NCBI GenBank assembly: GCA_018820925.1
Contig: JAHJNJ010000035.1
Coordinates: 45,046-109,045, forward strand
Length of the DNA: 64,000 nt
Direction: 5' to 3'
Source: Gammaproteobacteria bacterium
GTDB taxonomy: Bacteria > Pseudomonadota > Gammaproteobacteria > Burkholderiales > Gallionellaceae
Below, piece by piece: positions 54,857 to 64,000 of this stretch. Both the position numbers and the translations under genes were made by a program. Numbering within the stretch: the stretch's first letter is position 1; each line of letters begins with the position of its first letter. The notes below the pieces were generated by a model, which was given only the letters and a program-made list of their open reading frames with translations, was not told the DNA's origin and did no database searches.

Positions 54857-55990
54857 ATGAAGTACGCACTATTACTCTTTTTCACCCTGTTCCCGGCGTT
54901 CGCATATTCCCAGGAGCAAGCCTCCGATTCTCCCGTCCTTGCCGCCAATTCTTACGCTTTATACGACTACACCAGCGAACAATTTCTGGTGGAACAAAAC
55001 GCCGATGCGCATGTTCCGCCGGCACACCTGACCAAACTGATGACGGCTTATGTCGTGTTCGGCGCAATCAAACAGGGCAAGATGACGCTCACCCAGCGCA
55101 TTATTCCTTCGGCTTATGCCACGCGCATGCAAACGGCAGAGTCGCGCATGTTCCTGAACGCGGGCAAGGAAGTGTCGGTAGAAGAGCTGTTGCGCGGTTT
55201 GATCGTGCAATCCGCCAACGATGCGGCGCGCGTATTGGCGGAAACGCTGGCCAATCACGAGATGGCACTGGCCGACACGATGAACGTCGAGGCGCAGCGA
55301 CTGGGTTTGAAAAACACGCATTTCATCAACGCCACCGGCACCCCGGACGCGCAGCACTACAGCAGCGCGCATGACATGGCTCTGATCTCCGCCGCGCTGA
55401 TACGCGATTTCCCGCAGTTTTACTACATCTACGCGCAGCGTGAATATCAATACAACGGCATCAACCAGTTCAACCACAACCGTCTGCTATGGCTGGATCC
55501 TTACGTGGACGGCCTGGCGACAGGCGTTAACGAATCCGAAGAATTTTATCTGGCCGCTTCCGCCAAACGCGAAGAACACCGGTTGATCTCGGTGGTGATT
55601 GGTACCGCAACCGAGAAACTGGGCAGCAGCGAAAGTCAGCGCCTGTTGAACTACGGCTTTCAGAACTTCGAAACCATCAGGCTGTACCGCAAAGGACAGG
55701 CTGTGAGCAACAAACGCATCTGGAAAGGCACGTCCAAACAGTTGAGTCTCGGTTTCCTCGCCGACCGCTATATCACCCTCCCCAAGGGCCAGCGCGACGC
55801 ACTCAAGGCCACGCTGGAAACGCGGCAACCGATGCTGGCTCCGGTCAATCGCGGCCAGCAACTCGGCACATTGCACCTCAGCCTGAACGACAAACCCTTT
55901 CTCGACCTTCCCGTTGGCGCGCTGGAAGATATACCTTTGGCCAACGTGTTCTCGCGCGGAGTGGATAACATCCGGTTGCTGTTCCAGTAA
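54857..55990 (+). CDS. dacC: D-alanyl-D-alanine carboxypeptidase (PBP5/6 type)
   Basis: PPAHLTKLMTAYVVF (SxxK variant region), SANDAARVLAE, DGLATGVNESEEFYLAASAKREEHRLISVVIG. Confidence 0.88.
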   Translation: MKYALLLFFTLFPAFAYSQEQASDSPVLAANSYALYDYTSEQFLVEQNADAHVPPAHLTKLMTAYVVFGAIKQGKMTLTQRIIPSAYATRMQTAESRMFLNAGKEVSVEELLRGLIVQSANDAARVLAETLANHEMALADTMNVEAQRLGLKNTHFINATGTPDAQHYSSAHDMALISAALIRDFPQFYYIYAQREYQYNGINQFNHNRLLWLDPYVDGLATGVNESEEFYLAASAKREEHRLISVVIGTATEKLGSSESQRLLNYGFQNFETIRLYRKGQAVSNKRIWKGTSKQLSLGFLADRYITLPKGQRDALKATLETRQPMLAPVNRGQQLGTLHLSLNDKPFLDLPVGALEDIPLANVFSRGVDNIRLLFQ

Positions 55991-56001
55991 AGGAGCAAAG
56001 C

Positions 56002-56856
56002 ATGAGTATCTATTTGAATGGCGCCTTCATGCCGATTGAAGAAGCCAGGGTTCCGGTACTGGATCGCGGCTTCATTTTCGGCGACGGTGTGTACGAAGTC
56101 ATCCCCGTGTATTCGCGCCGCCCCTTCCGCCTGGCGGAACACCTGAAGCGCCTGCAACACAGCCTGGACGGTATCAAACTGCCGAACCCGCACAGCGAAG
56201 CCGAGTGGACGGACATCCTCAACGAGCTCATCCAGCGCAACGAACCCGAAGACCAATACCTCTACCTGCACATCACGCGCGGCGTCGCCAGACGCGACCA
56301 CGCTTTCCCCAATCCGCCCGTGCCGCCCACCGTATTTGCGCTGAGCAACCCGCTCACCACGCCTTCCGCCGAACAACTGCAACACGGCATCGACTGCATC
56401 ACGGTCGTGGACAATCGCTGGCTGCGTTGCGACATCAAGTCCATTGCGTTGTTGCCGAATGTGCTGCTGCGCCAGGCTGCCGTCGATGCGGGTTGCGCCG
56501 AAGCCATCCTCATCCGCGACGACGCTTTCCTCACCGAAGGTGCGGCCAGCAACATTTTCGTGGTCAAGAACGACAAGCTGCTCGCCCCGCCCAAGGACAA
56601 CTTCATGCTGCCCGGCATCACCTACGATGTGATTCTCGAACTCGCCGCAGCCAACGGCATTCCGTATGAAGTCAGACGTGTCACAAAGGCGGAAGTGCTC
56701 AGTGCGGACGAACTGCTGCTTACCTCCAGCACCAGGGAAGTGCTCGCCATCACCACGCTCGACGGCAAACCGGTAGGTGACGGAAAACCCGGCACCATGT
56801 TCACCAGACTGTATCCTCTGTACCAGACATTCAAACGCGAAGTGATGCGCAAATGA
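56002..56856 (+). CDS. dat: D-amino acid aminotransferase (class IV)
   Basis: MSIYLNGAFMPIEEARVPVLDRGFIFGDGVYEVIPVYSRRPF; EGAASNIFVVKNDKLLAPP. Confidence 0.93.
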   Translation: MSIYLNGAFMPIEEARVPVLDRGFIFGDGVYEVIPVYSRRPFRLAEHLKRLQHSLDGIKLPNPHSEAEWTDILNELIQRNEPEDQYLYLHITRGVARRDHAFPNPPVPPTVFALSNPLTTPSAEQLQHGIDCITVVDNRWLRCDIKSIALLPNVLLRQAAVDAGCAEAILIRDDAFLTEGAASNIFVVKNDKLLAPPKDNFMLPGITYDVILELAAANGIPYEVRRVTKAEVLSADELLLTSSTREVLAITTLDGKPVGDGKPGTMFTRLYPLYQTFKREVMRK

Positions 56857-57122
56857 TTGAACCGAAAGATTCCCTCATCGACTATCCCTGCGAGTTTCCC
56901 CTGAAGATATTCGGGGAAACCAGGCCGGACTTCGCACAAACCATCGCCACCGTCGTGCAAGTGCATGCGCCGGATTTTGATGCTGCCAGCATCGAAATGC
57001 GCAGCAGCAGCAACGCCAGATACATCAGTCTCACCTGCACCATCCGCGCCACCTCGCGCGAACAGCTCGACAATCTGTACCGCGACCTGACTTCGCACCC
57101 GATGGTTAAAATGGTGCTGTAA
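56853..57122 (+). CDS. ybeD: YbeD-like DUF493 protein
   Basis: DYPCEFPLKIFGETRPDFAQTIATVVQVHAPDF; ATGA overlap with dat; precedes lipB. Confidence 0.9.
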   Translation: MIEPKDSLIDYPCEFPLKIFGETRPDFAQTIATVVQVHAPDFDAASIEMRSSSNARYISLTCTIRATSREQLDNLYRDLTSHPMVKMVL

Positions 57123-57199
57123 TAAACATTGCCTTCCGCGTTTACCACCCTCTCCCGCAGGGTGGGGGTCAGGAAGGTGGTTAAGAGGAGGAACACTCC

Positions 57200-57847
57200 A
57201 TGCAACACCCGCCGATACACATCAAAGCGCTGGGCATGGTCGACTACGAGCCGACCTGGCGGAATATGCAACGCTTCACCGCCGAACGTACCGCTGACAC
57301 CGTGGACGAAATCTGGCTGGTACAGCACCCGCCCACCTACACCCAGGGCCAGGCAGGAAAGCCTGAACACCTGTTGCACCCGACCAATATCCCGGTCGTA
57401 AAAATCGACCGTGGCGGTCAGATCACCTACCACGGTCCCGGCCAGATCGTCGCCTACCTGATGCTCGACCTGCACCGCTGGAAAATCAACGTGCGCGAAC
57501 TGGTGCGCCTGATGGAACAGGCCGTCATCGACCTGCTCGCGGAATACGGCGTGAAAGCGGCAGGCCGCGAAGATGCGCCCGGCGTGTATGTCGGCGACGC
57601 CAAGATCGCCGCGCTCGGCCTCAAGATCAAGAAAGGCTGCAGCTACCACGGACTGTCGTTCAACGTGGACATGGACCTGACACCGTTCGAGAACATCAAC
57701 CCCTGCGGCTACGAAGGACTGAAAGTCACCCAATGCCTCGCGCAAGGCGTCATCGTGCCGCTCGAAGAACTGCAAGCCGAACTCACGCAAAATCTGGTGC
57801 ACGGCTTGCAACGGCATCTGGACAAGAAGCGCTTATCCGAACAGTGA
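57200..57847 (+). CDS. lipB: Octanoyltransferase
   Basis: [44 protein letters not shown]. Confidence 0.97.
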   Translation: MQHPPIHIKALGMVDYEPTWRNMQRFTAERTADTVDEIWLVQHPPTYTQGQAGKPEHLLHPTNIPVVKIDRGGQITYHGPGQIVAYLMLDLHRWKINVRELVRLMEQAVIDLLAEYGVKAAGREDAPGVYVGDAKIAALGLKIKKGCSYHGLSFNVDMDLTPFENINPCGYEGLKVTQCLAQGVIVPLEELQAELTQNLVHGLQRHLDKKRLSEQ

Positions 57848-58013
57848 CCTCCGCCCGTTATGGGGCGGCTTGATCAAGCGGGTAGTATCCAGCTCGACCA
57901 ACGCAACATTGAAGCTGGAGAACGCACCTGCATAGGCGGCATAACGCAAAGAATTATCAGAGCATTCATCTTCATCTGCGTTTTCCAGGTTGAAACCGAA
58001 ACGCTCGAAGCCA

Positions 58014-59141
58014 TCAACCGAGGTTCAGCAATTTGTTGAGGCCATTCATCACGTTCGCCGCCAGCGGGCGATCCGCTTCGCTCACCACCTTGTTGCGACC
58101 ACTCTTCTTTGCCTGGTATACGGCGGTATCCGCCGCCGCAAGCATCTTGTGCGCAACCGCCATGTCATCCTCATCCAGTTCATCCGGCGCCTGCGCCACA
58201 CCGATGGAAATTGTCACCGCCAGATTTTCTTTGGCGGAAACCGGATGAGAATATGCCGCAACCGAGATACGTATCCGTTCGGCAATTTCACATGCCGTCT
58301 GCAACCCGGTCTGCGGCAACAACACCACAAACTCCTCGCCGCCAAAACGCGCCATCACATCGTTGCCGCGCAATCCGGACTTGATCAACTGCGACACGGT
58401 ACGCAGCACGACATCCCCGGCAGCATGCCCATAGGTGTCGTTGATGCGCTTGAATTTGTCGATATCCAGGAACATGCAGGACAGCGGCGCCTTGTGCCGC
58501 CGGGTATGGGAAATCTCCTCCTGGCAGCGCGATTCGAAATAGCGCCGGTTGAATACCCCGGTGAGCGGATCCGTCAGCCCGACCTGTTTCAAGCGTTCGT
58601 GATTGAGCGAATTCTCGATGCAGATCGCCAGGATATTGGCCATCCTTTCCACAAAATCGGTACTGCTGTCCGGGGTGAAACGGTCGGCCCGGCAACTCGC
58701 CAGATTCAGGCTGCCGATCACCTTGTCCTGGCGTTTCAGGGGCAGAAGGATCATCGAACGGCAGTCGGCGGGCCACGGATCAAAGATCGCACGGTGATGC
58801 TCGGTGTCGATGACCCCGATGTACGGCGTCAGCTCGTCGGAATGCAGCGCGTCCAGCAGCACCAGTCCCGGCAATTCGGAACTGCCGAATTTTTCATGTT
58901 CCAGAATGCGCCTGATTTCATGATCCGGATCGGCAAGCACCAGCGTCACGACATCGGTTTCGCTCGCCGCTTTATAGTCCCCCAGTATCACCCGGATCAG
59001 ATCGGGCAAGGTAGGCGTGGCAATCAACTGTTTTTCCAGCAGATCCAGACGGCGCCACTTGTTCTCGTTCACGCGCGCCTCATCCATCAGCACTTGAAGC
59101 TGGCGACGCAAGCGATGGTTTTCGATTTCGAGTGAACTCAT
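58014..59141 (-). CDS. GAF/DUF484-like sensor diguanylate cyclase
   Basis: LTDPLTGVFNRRYFESRCQEEI...ARFGGEEFVVLLP. Confidence 0.9.
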   Translation of the reverse strand: MSSLEIENHRLRRQLQVLMDEARVNENKWRRLDLLEKQLIATPTLPDLIRVILGDYKAASETDVVTLVLADPDHEIRRILEHEKFGSSELPGLVLLDALHSDELTPYIGVIDTEHHRAIFDPWPADCRSMILLPLKRQDKVIGSLNLASCRADRFTPDSSTDFVERMANILAICIENSLNHERLKQVGLTDPLTGVFNRRYFESRCQEEISHTRRHKAPLSCMFLDIDKFKRINDTYGHAAGDVVLRTVSQLIKSGLRGNDVMARFGGEEFVVLLPQTGLQTACEIAERIRISVAAYSHPVSAKENLAVTISIGVAQAPDELDEDDMAVAHKMLAAADTAVYQAKKSGRNKVVSEADRPLAANVMNGLNKLLNLG

Positions 59142-59440
59142 GGAAATATCGCGAACATTCAGAGCCCTGACAATTAGAGAAAGAAGGTTTCCACATCATC
59201 CAGCCACAACGCGATGCGAATCATACCAACAAAATATCTCGCCCATGACAAGCAAGAGAGCACGCTTGTTCAAAACACCACAACAGGATGGCTTCCGTTC
59301 GAAAAAACAAGCAGCTGCGTTGGCCGGTGACCTTTCGCCAATTCATGCTTCACGTCGAATATCCTGAAAGTCTTGCCCCGATATGGGGGAGTGTTTAGAG
59401 TAAGCACCGTGATCAAAAAACCATCCCTCGACTCTCTCAT

Positions 59441-59956
59441 ATGCCAAGCCGCTCCCCTCAACCCCTGAATTGGTTCCAAAGACTGTTCAATGAAACCACA
59501 CGCGAAACCTTCTCCCTGCGCTGGATCGGACTCTCCAAAATTCCCCTGCTGTTCTATGTCGGCGTTTCGGTCGCGGAGATTTCGCCCGAGCGCATGGTGG
59601 TCAGAATTCCGTTGCGGCGCAGAACCAGGAATCACCTCGGCTCGATGTACTTCGGCGCACTCTGCGCCGGAGCGGACTGTGCGGTCGGCGTCTTCGCCAT
59701 GCACCTGATCAAGAAGCAGCCAGAAAACATTGCGCTGGTCTTCAAGGATTTCGAGGCGCAGTTCCTCAAGCGCGCCGAAGGCGACGTGGATTTTTGTTGC
59801 AGCCAGGGCAAAGAAATCGCGGAGCTGGTCGCTCAGGCAGCCGCATCGGGCGAGCGGGTTGAAAAACAGTTCGAGGCTGTTGCCACTGTCCCCGCGTTAA
59901 GCGACGAACCGGTGGCCAGGTTCAAATTGACGCTTTCGCTGAAGAAGCGGCCATAA
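59441..59956 (+). CDS. DUF4442/thioesterase-like hot-dog protein
   Basis: RNHLGSMYFGALCAGADCAVGVFAMHLI. Confidence 0.75.
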   Translation: MPSRSPQPLNWFQRLFNETTRETFSLRWIGLSKIPLLFYVGVSVAEISPERMVVRIPLRRRTRNHLGSMYFGALCAGADCAVGVFAMHLIKKQPENIALVFKDFEAQFLKRAEGDVDFCCSQGKEIAELVAQAAASGERVEKQFEAVATVPALSDEPVARFKLTLSLKKRP

Positions 59957-60052
59957 ATCTGTTCTGTTCCGATACATTTCATTGCTTCAGCCGAGAACTG
60001 CATTAGAATAGTCTCTGCAAGCCGCCCACACTGTATTTCTGCAAGAAAAATC

Positions 60053-60913
60053 ATGCATCCGCTTACCGCCACCGCACTCCGCATCTGTTTCCGATTCAGC
60101 CTGTTCGTATTGGCTTTGCCTCTGCTAGCGCATGCGAGACTTCCCGAGGCTGCGAATGTACCCGGCGGCGTCGCGATTGTTCCGCTCGGCAGCGTTTCGA
60201 CTGAAGCAGACAAACCACAAACATGGCTGGGGGATCAGCCGATCCTCGTCACATCCGATAACGGCCAGTGGTATGCGGTGGTCGGCATTCCGCTGGATAT
60301 GACACCGGGATCGCACGAACTAAGCGTCAAGATCGGCGACGAAACAAAAGCCGAGACCTTCGTGGTCAACCCGAAAGACTATCCCGAGCAGCGCATCACG
60401 CTCAAAGATACCAGCAAGATAGAACTGTCGGCCACCGACCTGGCCCGGGCCCAACGCGAGATCGCCGACATCCGGGCGCTGGAACACCATTGGCGCGTTA
60501 CACAAGATACCGATCTGGCGCTTATCGTTCCCGCCCAGGGCAGACTGGCCAGCCGCTTCGGCCTGCGCCGATTCTTCAACGACGAGCCACGCTCACCGCA
60601 TGCCGGGCTTGACGTGGCAGTAGCAAGCGGCACTCCCGTCAAATCCAGTGCGCAAGGAAAAGTGCTGGCAGTTGGCGATTATTTTTTCAACGGCAAAACG
60701 GTTTTTGTCGACCACGGCAACGGACTGATCACCATGTACTGCCACCTGGAACGAATCGATGTGCAAACCGGCGAGACAGTGAACAAAGGTCAACGCCTCG
60801 GACTCTCCGGACAAACCGGCCGCGCCTCCGGCCCGCATCTGCACTGGAGCGTTGTGCTTAACGGAACAATGGTCGATCCGGAATTGTTTATTTCGGCGGA
60901 ACAGCATCAATGA
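60053..60913 (+). CDS. M23-family metallopeptidase
   Basis: SRFGLRRFFNDEPRSPHAGLDVAVASGTPVKSSAQGKVLAVGDYFFNGKTVFVDHGNGLITMYCHL...GRASGPHLHWSV. Confidence 0.95.
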   Translation: MHPLTATALRICFRFSLFVLALPLLAHARLPEAANVPGGVAIVPLGSVSTEADKPQTWLGDQPILVTSDNGQWYAVVGIPLDMTPGSHELSVKIGDETKAETFVVNPKDYPEQRITLKDTSKIELSATDLARAQREIADIRALEHHWRVTQDTDLALIVPAQGRLASRFGLRRFFNDEPRSPHAGLDVAVASGTPVKSSAQGKVLAVGDYFFNGKTVFVDHGNGLITMYCHLERIDVQTGETVNKGQRLGLSGQTGRASGPHLHWSVVLNGTMVDPELFISAEQHQ

Positions 60914-61100
60914 CCGCTGTCGTTCGGAAACTGTTGGTGGCCCGTTGCTGCTAAACATCTCAAGCTTGGCCAAAGCAGCCACCCGAACCAGGCAGTGTTA
61001 CTTCTGCTTTCAACACAACACGGTCGTTGCTCTGGCGCGGCGCCAAGTAAATCGTTAGCATTCGCAGGGTTTTTCTTTGTGATCCATGAAGGGGCGGTTT

Positions 61101-61634
61101 ATGGCAGACAAAAAATTACTCCTGACAACAAAAAACATAGAATCAAAAATTCTGCTCATACGCGGGCAAAAGGTCATGCTTGATGCAGACTTGGCTGAAC
61201 TTTATGGTGTAGAAACCAAGTCCCTGAATCGTGCGATCAAGCGAAATATCGAGCGATTCCCGACCGATTTTATGTTTCAGCTTACAACCGATGAATTTGC
61301 AAACTTGAAGTACCAATCTGGCACCGCAAGTTGGGGTGGTCGCCGAACCGTACCATTCGCATTTACTGAGCATGGCGCGATCATGGCTGCCAGTGTGTTG
61401 AACTCACAAAGAGCAATTGAAATAAGCGTCCACGTAGTCAGGGCCTTTGTCCACCTGCGTGATTTGGTCTCCAGCAACAAGGAGCTTTCATCCAAACTCG
61501 ACCAACTCGAACGTAAAGTTGCAGGCCACGACCGCGCAATTGCAGAATTGATCAACGCCATCCGCCAGCTTATGGCACCATCTGTGCCCAACAATAAGCG
61601 CCCTATTGGCTTTGCATCCTGGAAAGATAAATGA
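61101..61634 (+). CDS. ORF6N-domain DNA-binding protein
   Basis: IRGQKVMLDADLAELYGVETKSLNRAIKRNIERFPTDFMFQLT. Confidence 0.9.
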   Translation: MADKKLLLTTKNIESKILLIRGQKVMLDADLAELYGVETKSLNRAIKRNIERFPTDFMFQLTTDEFANLKYQSGTASWGGRRTVPFAFTEHGAIMAASVLNSQRAIEISVHVVRAFVHLRDLVSSNKELSSKLDQLERKVAGHDRAIAELINAIRQLMAPSVPNNKRPIGFASWKDK

Positions 61635-61696
61635 TGCTGAACATCCCTTATCGCTGAAACTGGATCAAGAGCCAGATTATTTGCAGCAATTTTGCT

Positions 61697-61897
61697 ATGC
61701 TAACCGCCATGAAGGTGAGCGAGATATTGGCAATGCTGCGCAAAGATGGCTGGCAACTCGTCGCCACACGCGGTAGTCATCGCCAATTCAAGCACCCGGA
61801 GAAACAAGGGCGCGTTACTGTCGCAGGCAAACCCAGCGACGATTTGGCACCCGGAACATTGAACAGCATCTTCAAGCAAGCAGGATTAAAGGAGTAA
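61697..61897 (+). CDS. hicA: HicA toxin
   Basis: MKVSEILAMLRKDGWQLVATRGSHRQFKHPEKQGRVTVAGKPSDDLAPGTLNSIFKQAGL. Confidence 0.93.
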   Translation: MLTAMKVSEILAMLRKDGWQLVATRGSHRQFKHPEKQGRVTVAGKPSDDLAPGTLNSIFKQAGLKE

Positions 61898-61901
61898 AAA
61901 A

Positions 61902-62114
61902 ATGCGCTATGCAATCGTCGTCGAAAAAGCCGGTAACAACTTTTCTGCCTACGCACCAGATTTACCCGGCTGCGTCGCCACTGGCCGCACCGTTAAAGAA
62001 GCCGAAAAAGAAATCCAAGCCGCAATCCAATTTCATATAGACGGTATGCGCGAAGATGGGTTGCCGATTCCTGCAGCATCAAGTGTGGTTGAGTATTTGG
62101 ATATAGCAGCGTAA
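61902..62114 (+). CDS. hicB: HicB antitoxin
   Basis: MRYAIVVEKAGNNFSAYAPDLPGCVATGRTVKEAEKEIQAAIQFHIDGMREDGLPIP. Confidence 0.93.
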   Translation: MRYAIVVEKAGNNFSAYAPDLPGCVATGRTVKEAEKEIQAAIQFHIDGMREDGLPIPAASSVVEYLDIAA

Positions 62115-62168
62115 TTGTTCAAAACAAATTCGATGGTAGACCCCTTATCTCTATTACAACCCCACCCC

Positions 62169-62927
62169 CTATTTGCTTCGCCGAATTGACTGAAGCCACC
62201 TATCGGCGACCCGGCGCACAAACTGCTCTGCCTCCGCCCTAGTCATTGGATCAAGGGTATTTGGCTCCTGGTGATACGCATGCCTTGCCCAGTCGCCGGT
62301 AACCGCTGGATTATGAACGGCATCCTTGAAGCGATTGAACTGCTCTTTATCAATCTCAAACTCGGCATGAAATGCGGGTCTGTTGCTTGGGTGTCCTTCA
62401 GCAAGTTCGTAGATTTTGTACAACGTTTCACCAGATGGATTCTCAATGCACAGTAGCTCAATTGCTTTCGCAGCCTTTGGATCGATAAAAGCAGGCTCAA
62501 GAAGAGCCCGCTGGCGCTCCAGTGCAACTTGATATTGGCGTTCGTTGTGTTCTTCGTGCCACTTGGCTAATTCGTCTGAAGAGAGTCCTTTTGGCGGAGA
62601 GATCGTTATGGTTGCAGTGCCGCAGGTAATCTTCATTACACATGGAGCGACCTCTAGAAACGCATGGCGGCGCGGTGGCGTACTTGCGTAGTCAATCACT
62701 GATCCAAGTGCAAATTCCGGGTCAATCTTCGCAGGGCCCTTGAATGCTGCTCTCACGTCCTTGGCCATCTCAAATGCATCCGCTGCCGTCGCACAGACAT
62801 CAATAGTCGGAGACGATAATGCTGGGTATTCAATTCCCTGTATGAGATCGAATCCTAGTCCTTTGAGAAGATCAGCTAGGTTCCTTTGCTCCAGGCTTGT
62901 CTTTTGAATTTCAATTGCCCATTTCAT
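62169..62927 (-). CDS. Hypothetical cassette-encoded protein
   Basis: 252-aa ORF immediately downstream (minus direction) of an attC-like site. Confidence 0.6.
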   Translation of the reverse strand: MKWAIEIQKTSLEQRNLADLLKGLGFDLIQGIEYPALSSPTIDVCATAADAFEMAKDVRAAFKGPAKIDPEFALGSVIDYASTPPRRHAFLEVAPCVMKITCGTATITISPPKGLSSDELAKWHEEHNERQYQVALERQRALLEPAFIDPKAAKAIELLCIENPSGETLYKIYELAEGHPSNRPAFHAEFEIDKEQFNRFKDAVHNPAVTGDWARHAYHQEPNTLDPMTRAEAEQFVRRVADRWLQSIRRSK

Positions 62928-62963
62928 TACAGCGTTCCCGGTCTAGTGGCAGAGGCCCTTGTC

Positions 62964-63030
62964 GCATAACGTTTGAATTCACGGGCCTGCGCGGCTTTTC
63001 GCGCAGGTCCCGTGGAATAATGGGTTGGGC
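62964..63030 (-). repeat. Integron attC-like site
   Basis: Minus strand: GCCCAAC CCATTATTCCACGGGACCTGCGCGAAAAGCCGCGCAGGCCCGTGAATTCAAAC GTTATGC; core sites plus imperfect palindrome. Confidence 0.88.
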
Positions 63031-63039
63031 CACGGAATG

Positions 63040-63522
63040 TCATGGTTTGGAAGCGAGTTGTTTGGAGAACAAGACGCGGGGCTGTCCGGATCCGCCATGA
63101 CCTAGGCTTACCGGGAAACCACCAACTTCGCCGTTTCCAGGAAGAAGCCGAAACCCAAGCCGAAGGTGGAAACGAATTGACGATTCGTTGACTGGCGATG
63201 TGATGGCGCGGACTTCCGTGCAACCGAGGCCGGAAGCAACTGAGAAAAAATGCTCGTAGAGCAAACGACCATAGCCTTTCGCTCTTACGTCTGGACGGAC
63301 ACCGAGGAAGTGAACGTAACCGACCGATGGAAACGACTGTGAGCGAAAACCAACAAGGAAGCCCGCCAGATTCTGTTCATCGGTGAGTGCGAAGCTGGTG
63401 GTTTGAAAGTGCTCAAAGAACAAACGAGGCAACAAACCACGAACTGGGCGACCGCCCCACCATTCGTCGATAACCGGCGAAATGGCATCGAAGTCGTTAG
63501 GTTCAAGGGGGCGTATCTTCAT
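63040..63522 (-). CDS. GNAT acetyltransferase (cassette gene)
   Basis: MKIRPLEPNDFDAISPVIDEWWGGR...VRPDVRAKGYGRLLYEHFFSVA. Confidence 0.88.
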   Translation of the reverse strand: MKIRPLEPNDFDAISPVIDEWWGGRPVRGLLPRLFFEHFQTTSFALTDEQNLAGFLVGFRSQSFPSVGYVHFLGVRPDVRAKGYGRLLYEHFFSVASGLGCTEVRAITSPVNESSIRFHLRLGFRLLPGNGEVGGFPVSLGHGGSGQPRVLFSKQLASKP

Positions 63523-63539
63523 GGTACAGATTTTATGGG

Positions 63540-63602
63540 GCCCAACGCTAAGTTAAGGGGCGCCGCGCTTGCGCGGCGTCCCGCTTGAACGACAGGTTAT
63601 GT
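63540..63602 (-). repeat. Integron attC-like site
   Basis: Minus strand: ACATAAC CTGTCGTTCAAGCGGGACGCCGCGCAAGCGCGGCGCCCCTTAACTTAGC GTTGGGC. Confidence 0.92.
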
Positions 63603-63850
63603 TGCTCTTCACGGTACTGCCTGTTTGCCTCTTTAATGAGAGACACTAGGCAATATACAAAGCAACTTATAAACAGAACTGTCGCAGCAAGTGCAACGGC
63701 CACCCAAATACCAGCCCTTTCCGGTGGCCAGCGCTCTGGCTCAGCAGCAGTGAGCCAAGCATAGAACACCACGCTAACACCCGCATAATATGTGGCCGGT
63801 AACGACAATACGAGGCCAACCCACAGAAGAATTTTCCTACGCTTGGTCAT
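63548..63850 (-). CDS. Small membrane protein (cassette gene) reading through into attC
   Basis: MTKRRKILLWVGLVLSLPATYYAG...; C-terminus NLSFKRDAAQARRPLT is encoded by the attC. Confidence 0.7.
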   Translation of the reverse strand: MTKRRKILLWVGLVLSLPATYYAGVSVVFYAWLTAAEPERWPPERAGIWVAVALAATVLFISCFVYCLVSLIKEANRQYREEQHNLSFKRDAAQARRPLT

Positions 63851-63957
63851 AAAGAAACATAACGTAATGGAATGGACGCCCACTTCCTAATACGGCATCG
63901 AAGTGCCAAAGTAGTGGTGGCATTACGACCACTAGACATAGAAAGGGGCATCCAAAA

Positions 63958-64000
63958 ATGAAGATATCGAAGATTACGACAATAGGCATCGATTTGGCAA
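63958..64000 (+). mobile_element. Start of IS110-family transposase (cut by window edge)
   Basis: MKISKITTIGIDLA: DEDD motif-type N-terminus (IGIDLA) typical of IS110 transposases. Confidence 0.65.

Noticed and set aside
61010-61065. Possible attC near ORF6N (TGGCGCGGCGCCA hairpin, CGTTAGC)
   Set aside because: Core sites do not fit well and the palindrome is very short; needs a model search.

Overview
The window looks like a betaproteobacterial chromosome, possibly Gallionellaceae/Nitrosomonadales (inference from gene content only). Left to right: the end of an exosortase-type EPS operon (epsL-D-E-F-G, minus strand); a subtilisin-like protease with a C-terminal sorting tail; a CBS-GGDEF protein; phoU and pstS; an IS5-family element with a frameshifted transposase inserted 1 bp after the pstS stop codon; a 2890-aa cyclic beta-glucan synthase-like protein; a toxin-antitoxin pair with a frameshifted toxin; sodB; lipA; an accessory island at ~25.1-47.6 kb; a copper-linked block (two PCuAC chaperones, OprC/NosA-like receptor, RegBA-like pair); HDOD and CZB proteins; dacC-dat-ybeD-lipB; a GGDEF protein; an M23 peptidase; ORF6N and HicAB; and a short integron-type cassette array ending in the start of an IS110-family transposase. 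The main discovery candidate is the island. It holds two giant STAND/TPR regulators with OmpR/SARP-type wHTH-BTAD outputs, a paired ~74-aa protein family, and a set of Cys-Gly4 lipoproteins. Eight promoter sites share a fixed layout: two GTAAC-type repeats exactly 11 bp apart, then exactly 11 bp to a -10-like hexamer (one site keeps only the proximal repeat). The modules are bounded by three different 3' ends of lipA (one intact gene, two remnants), which suggests repeated insertion of regulator-lipoprotein modules at the lipA 3' end. All comparisons were made by eye; no searches were run.
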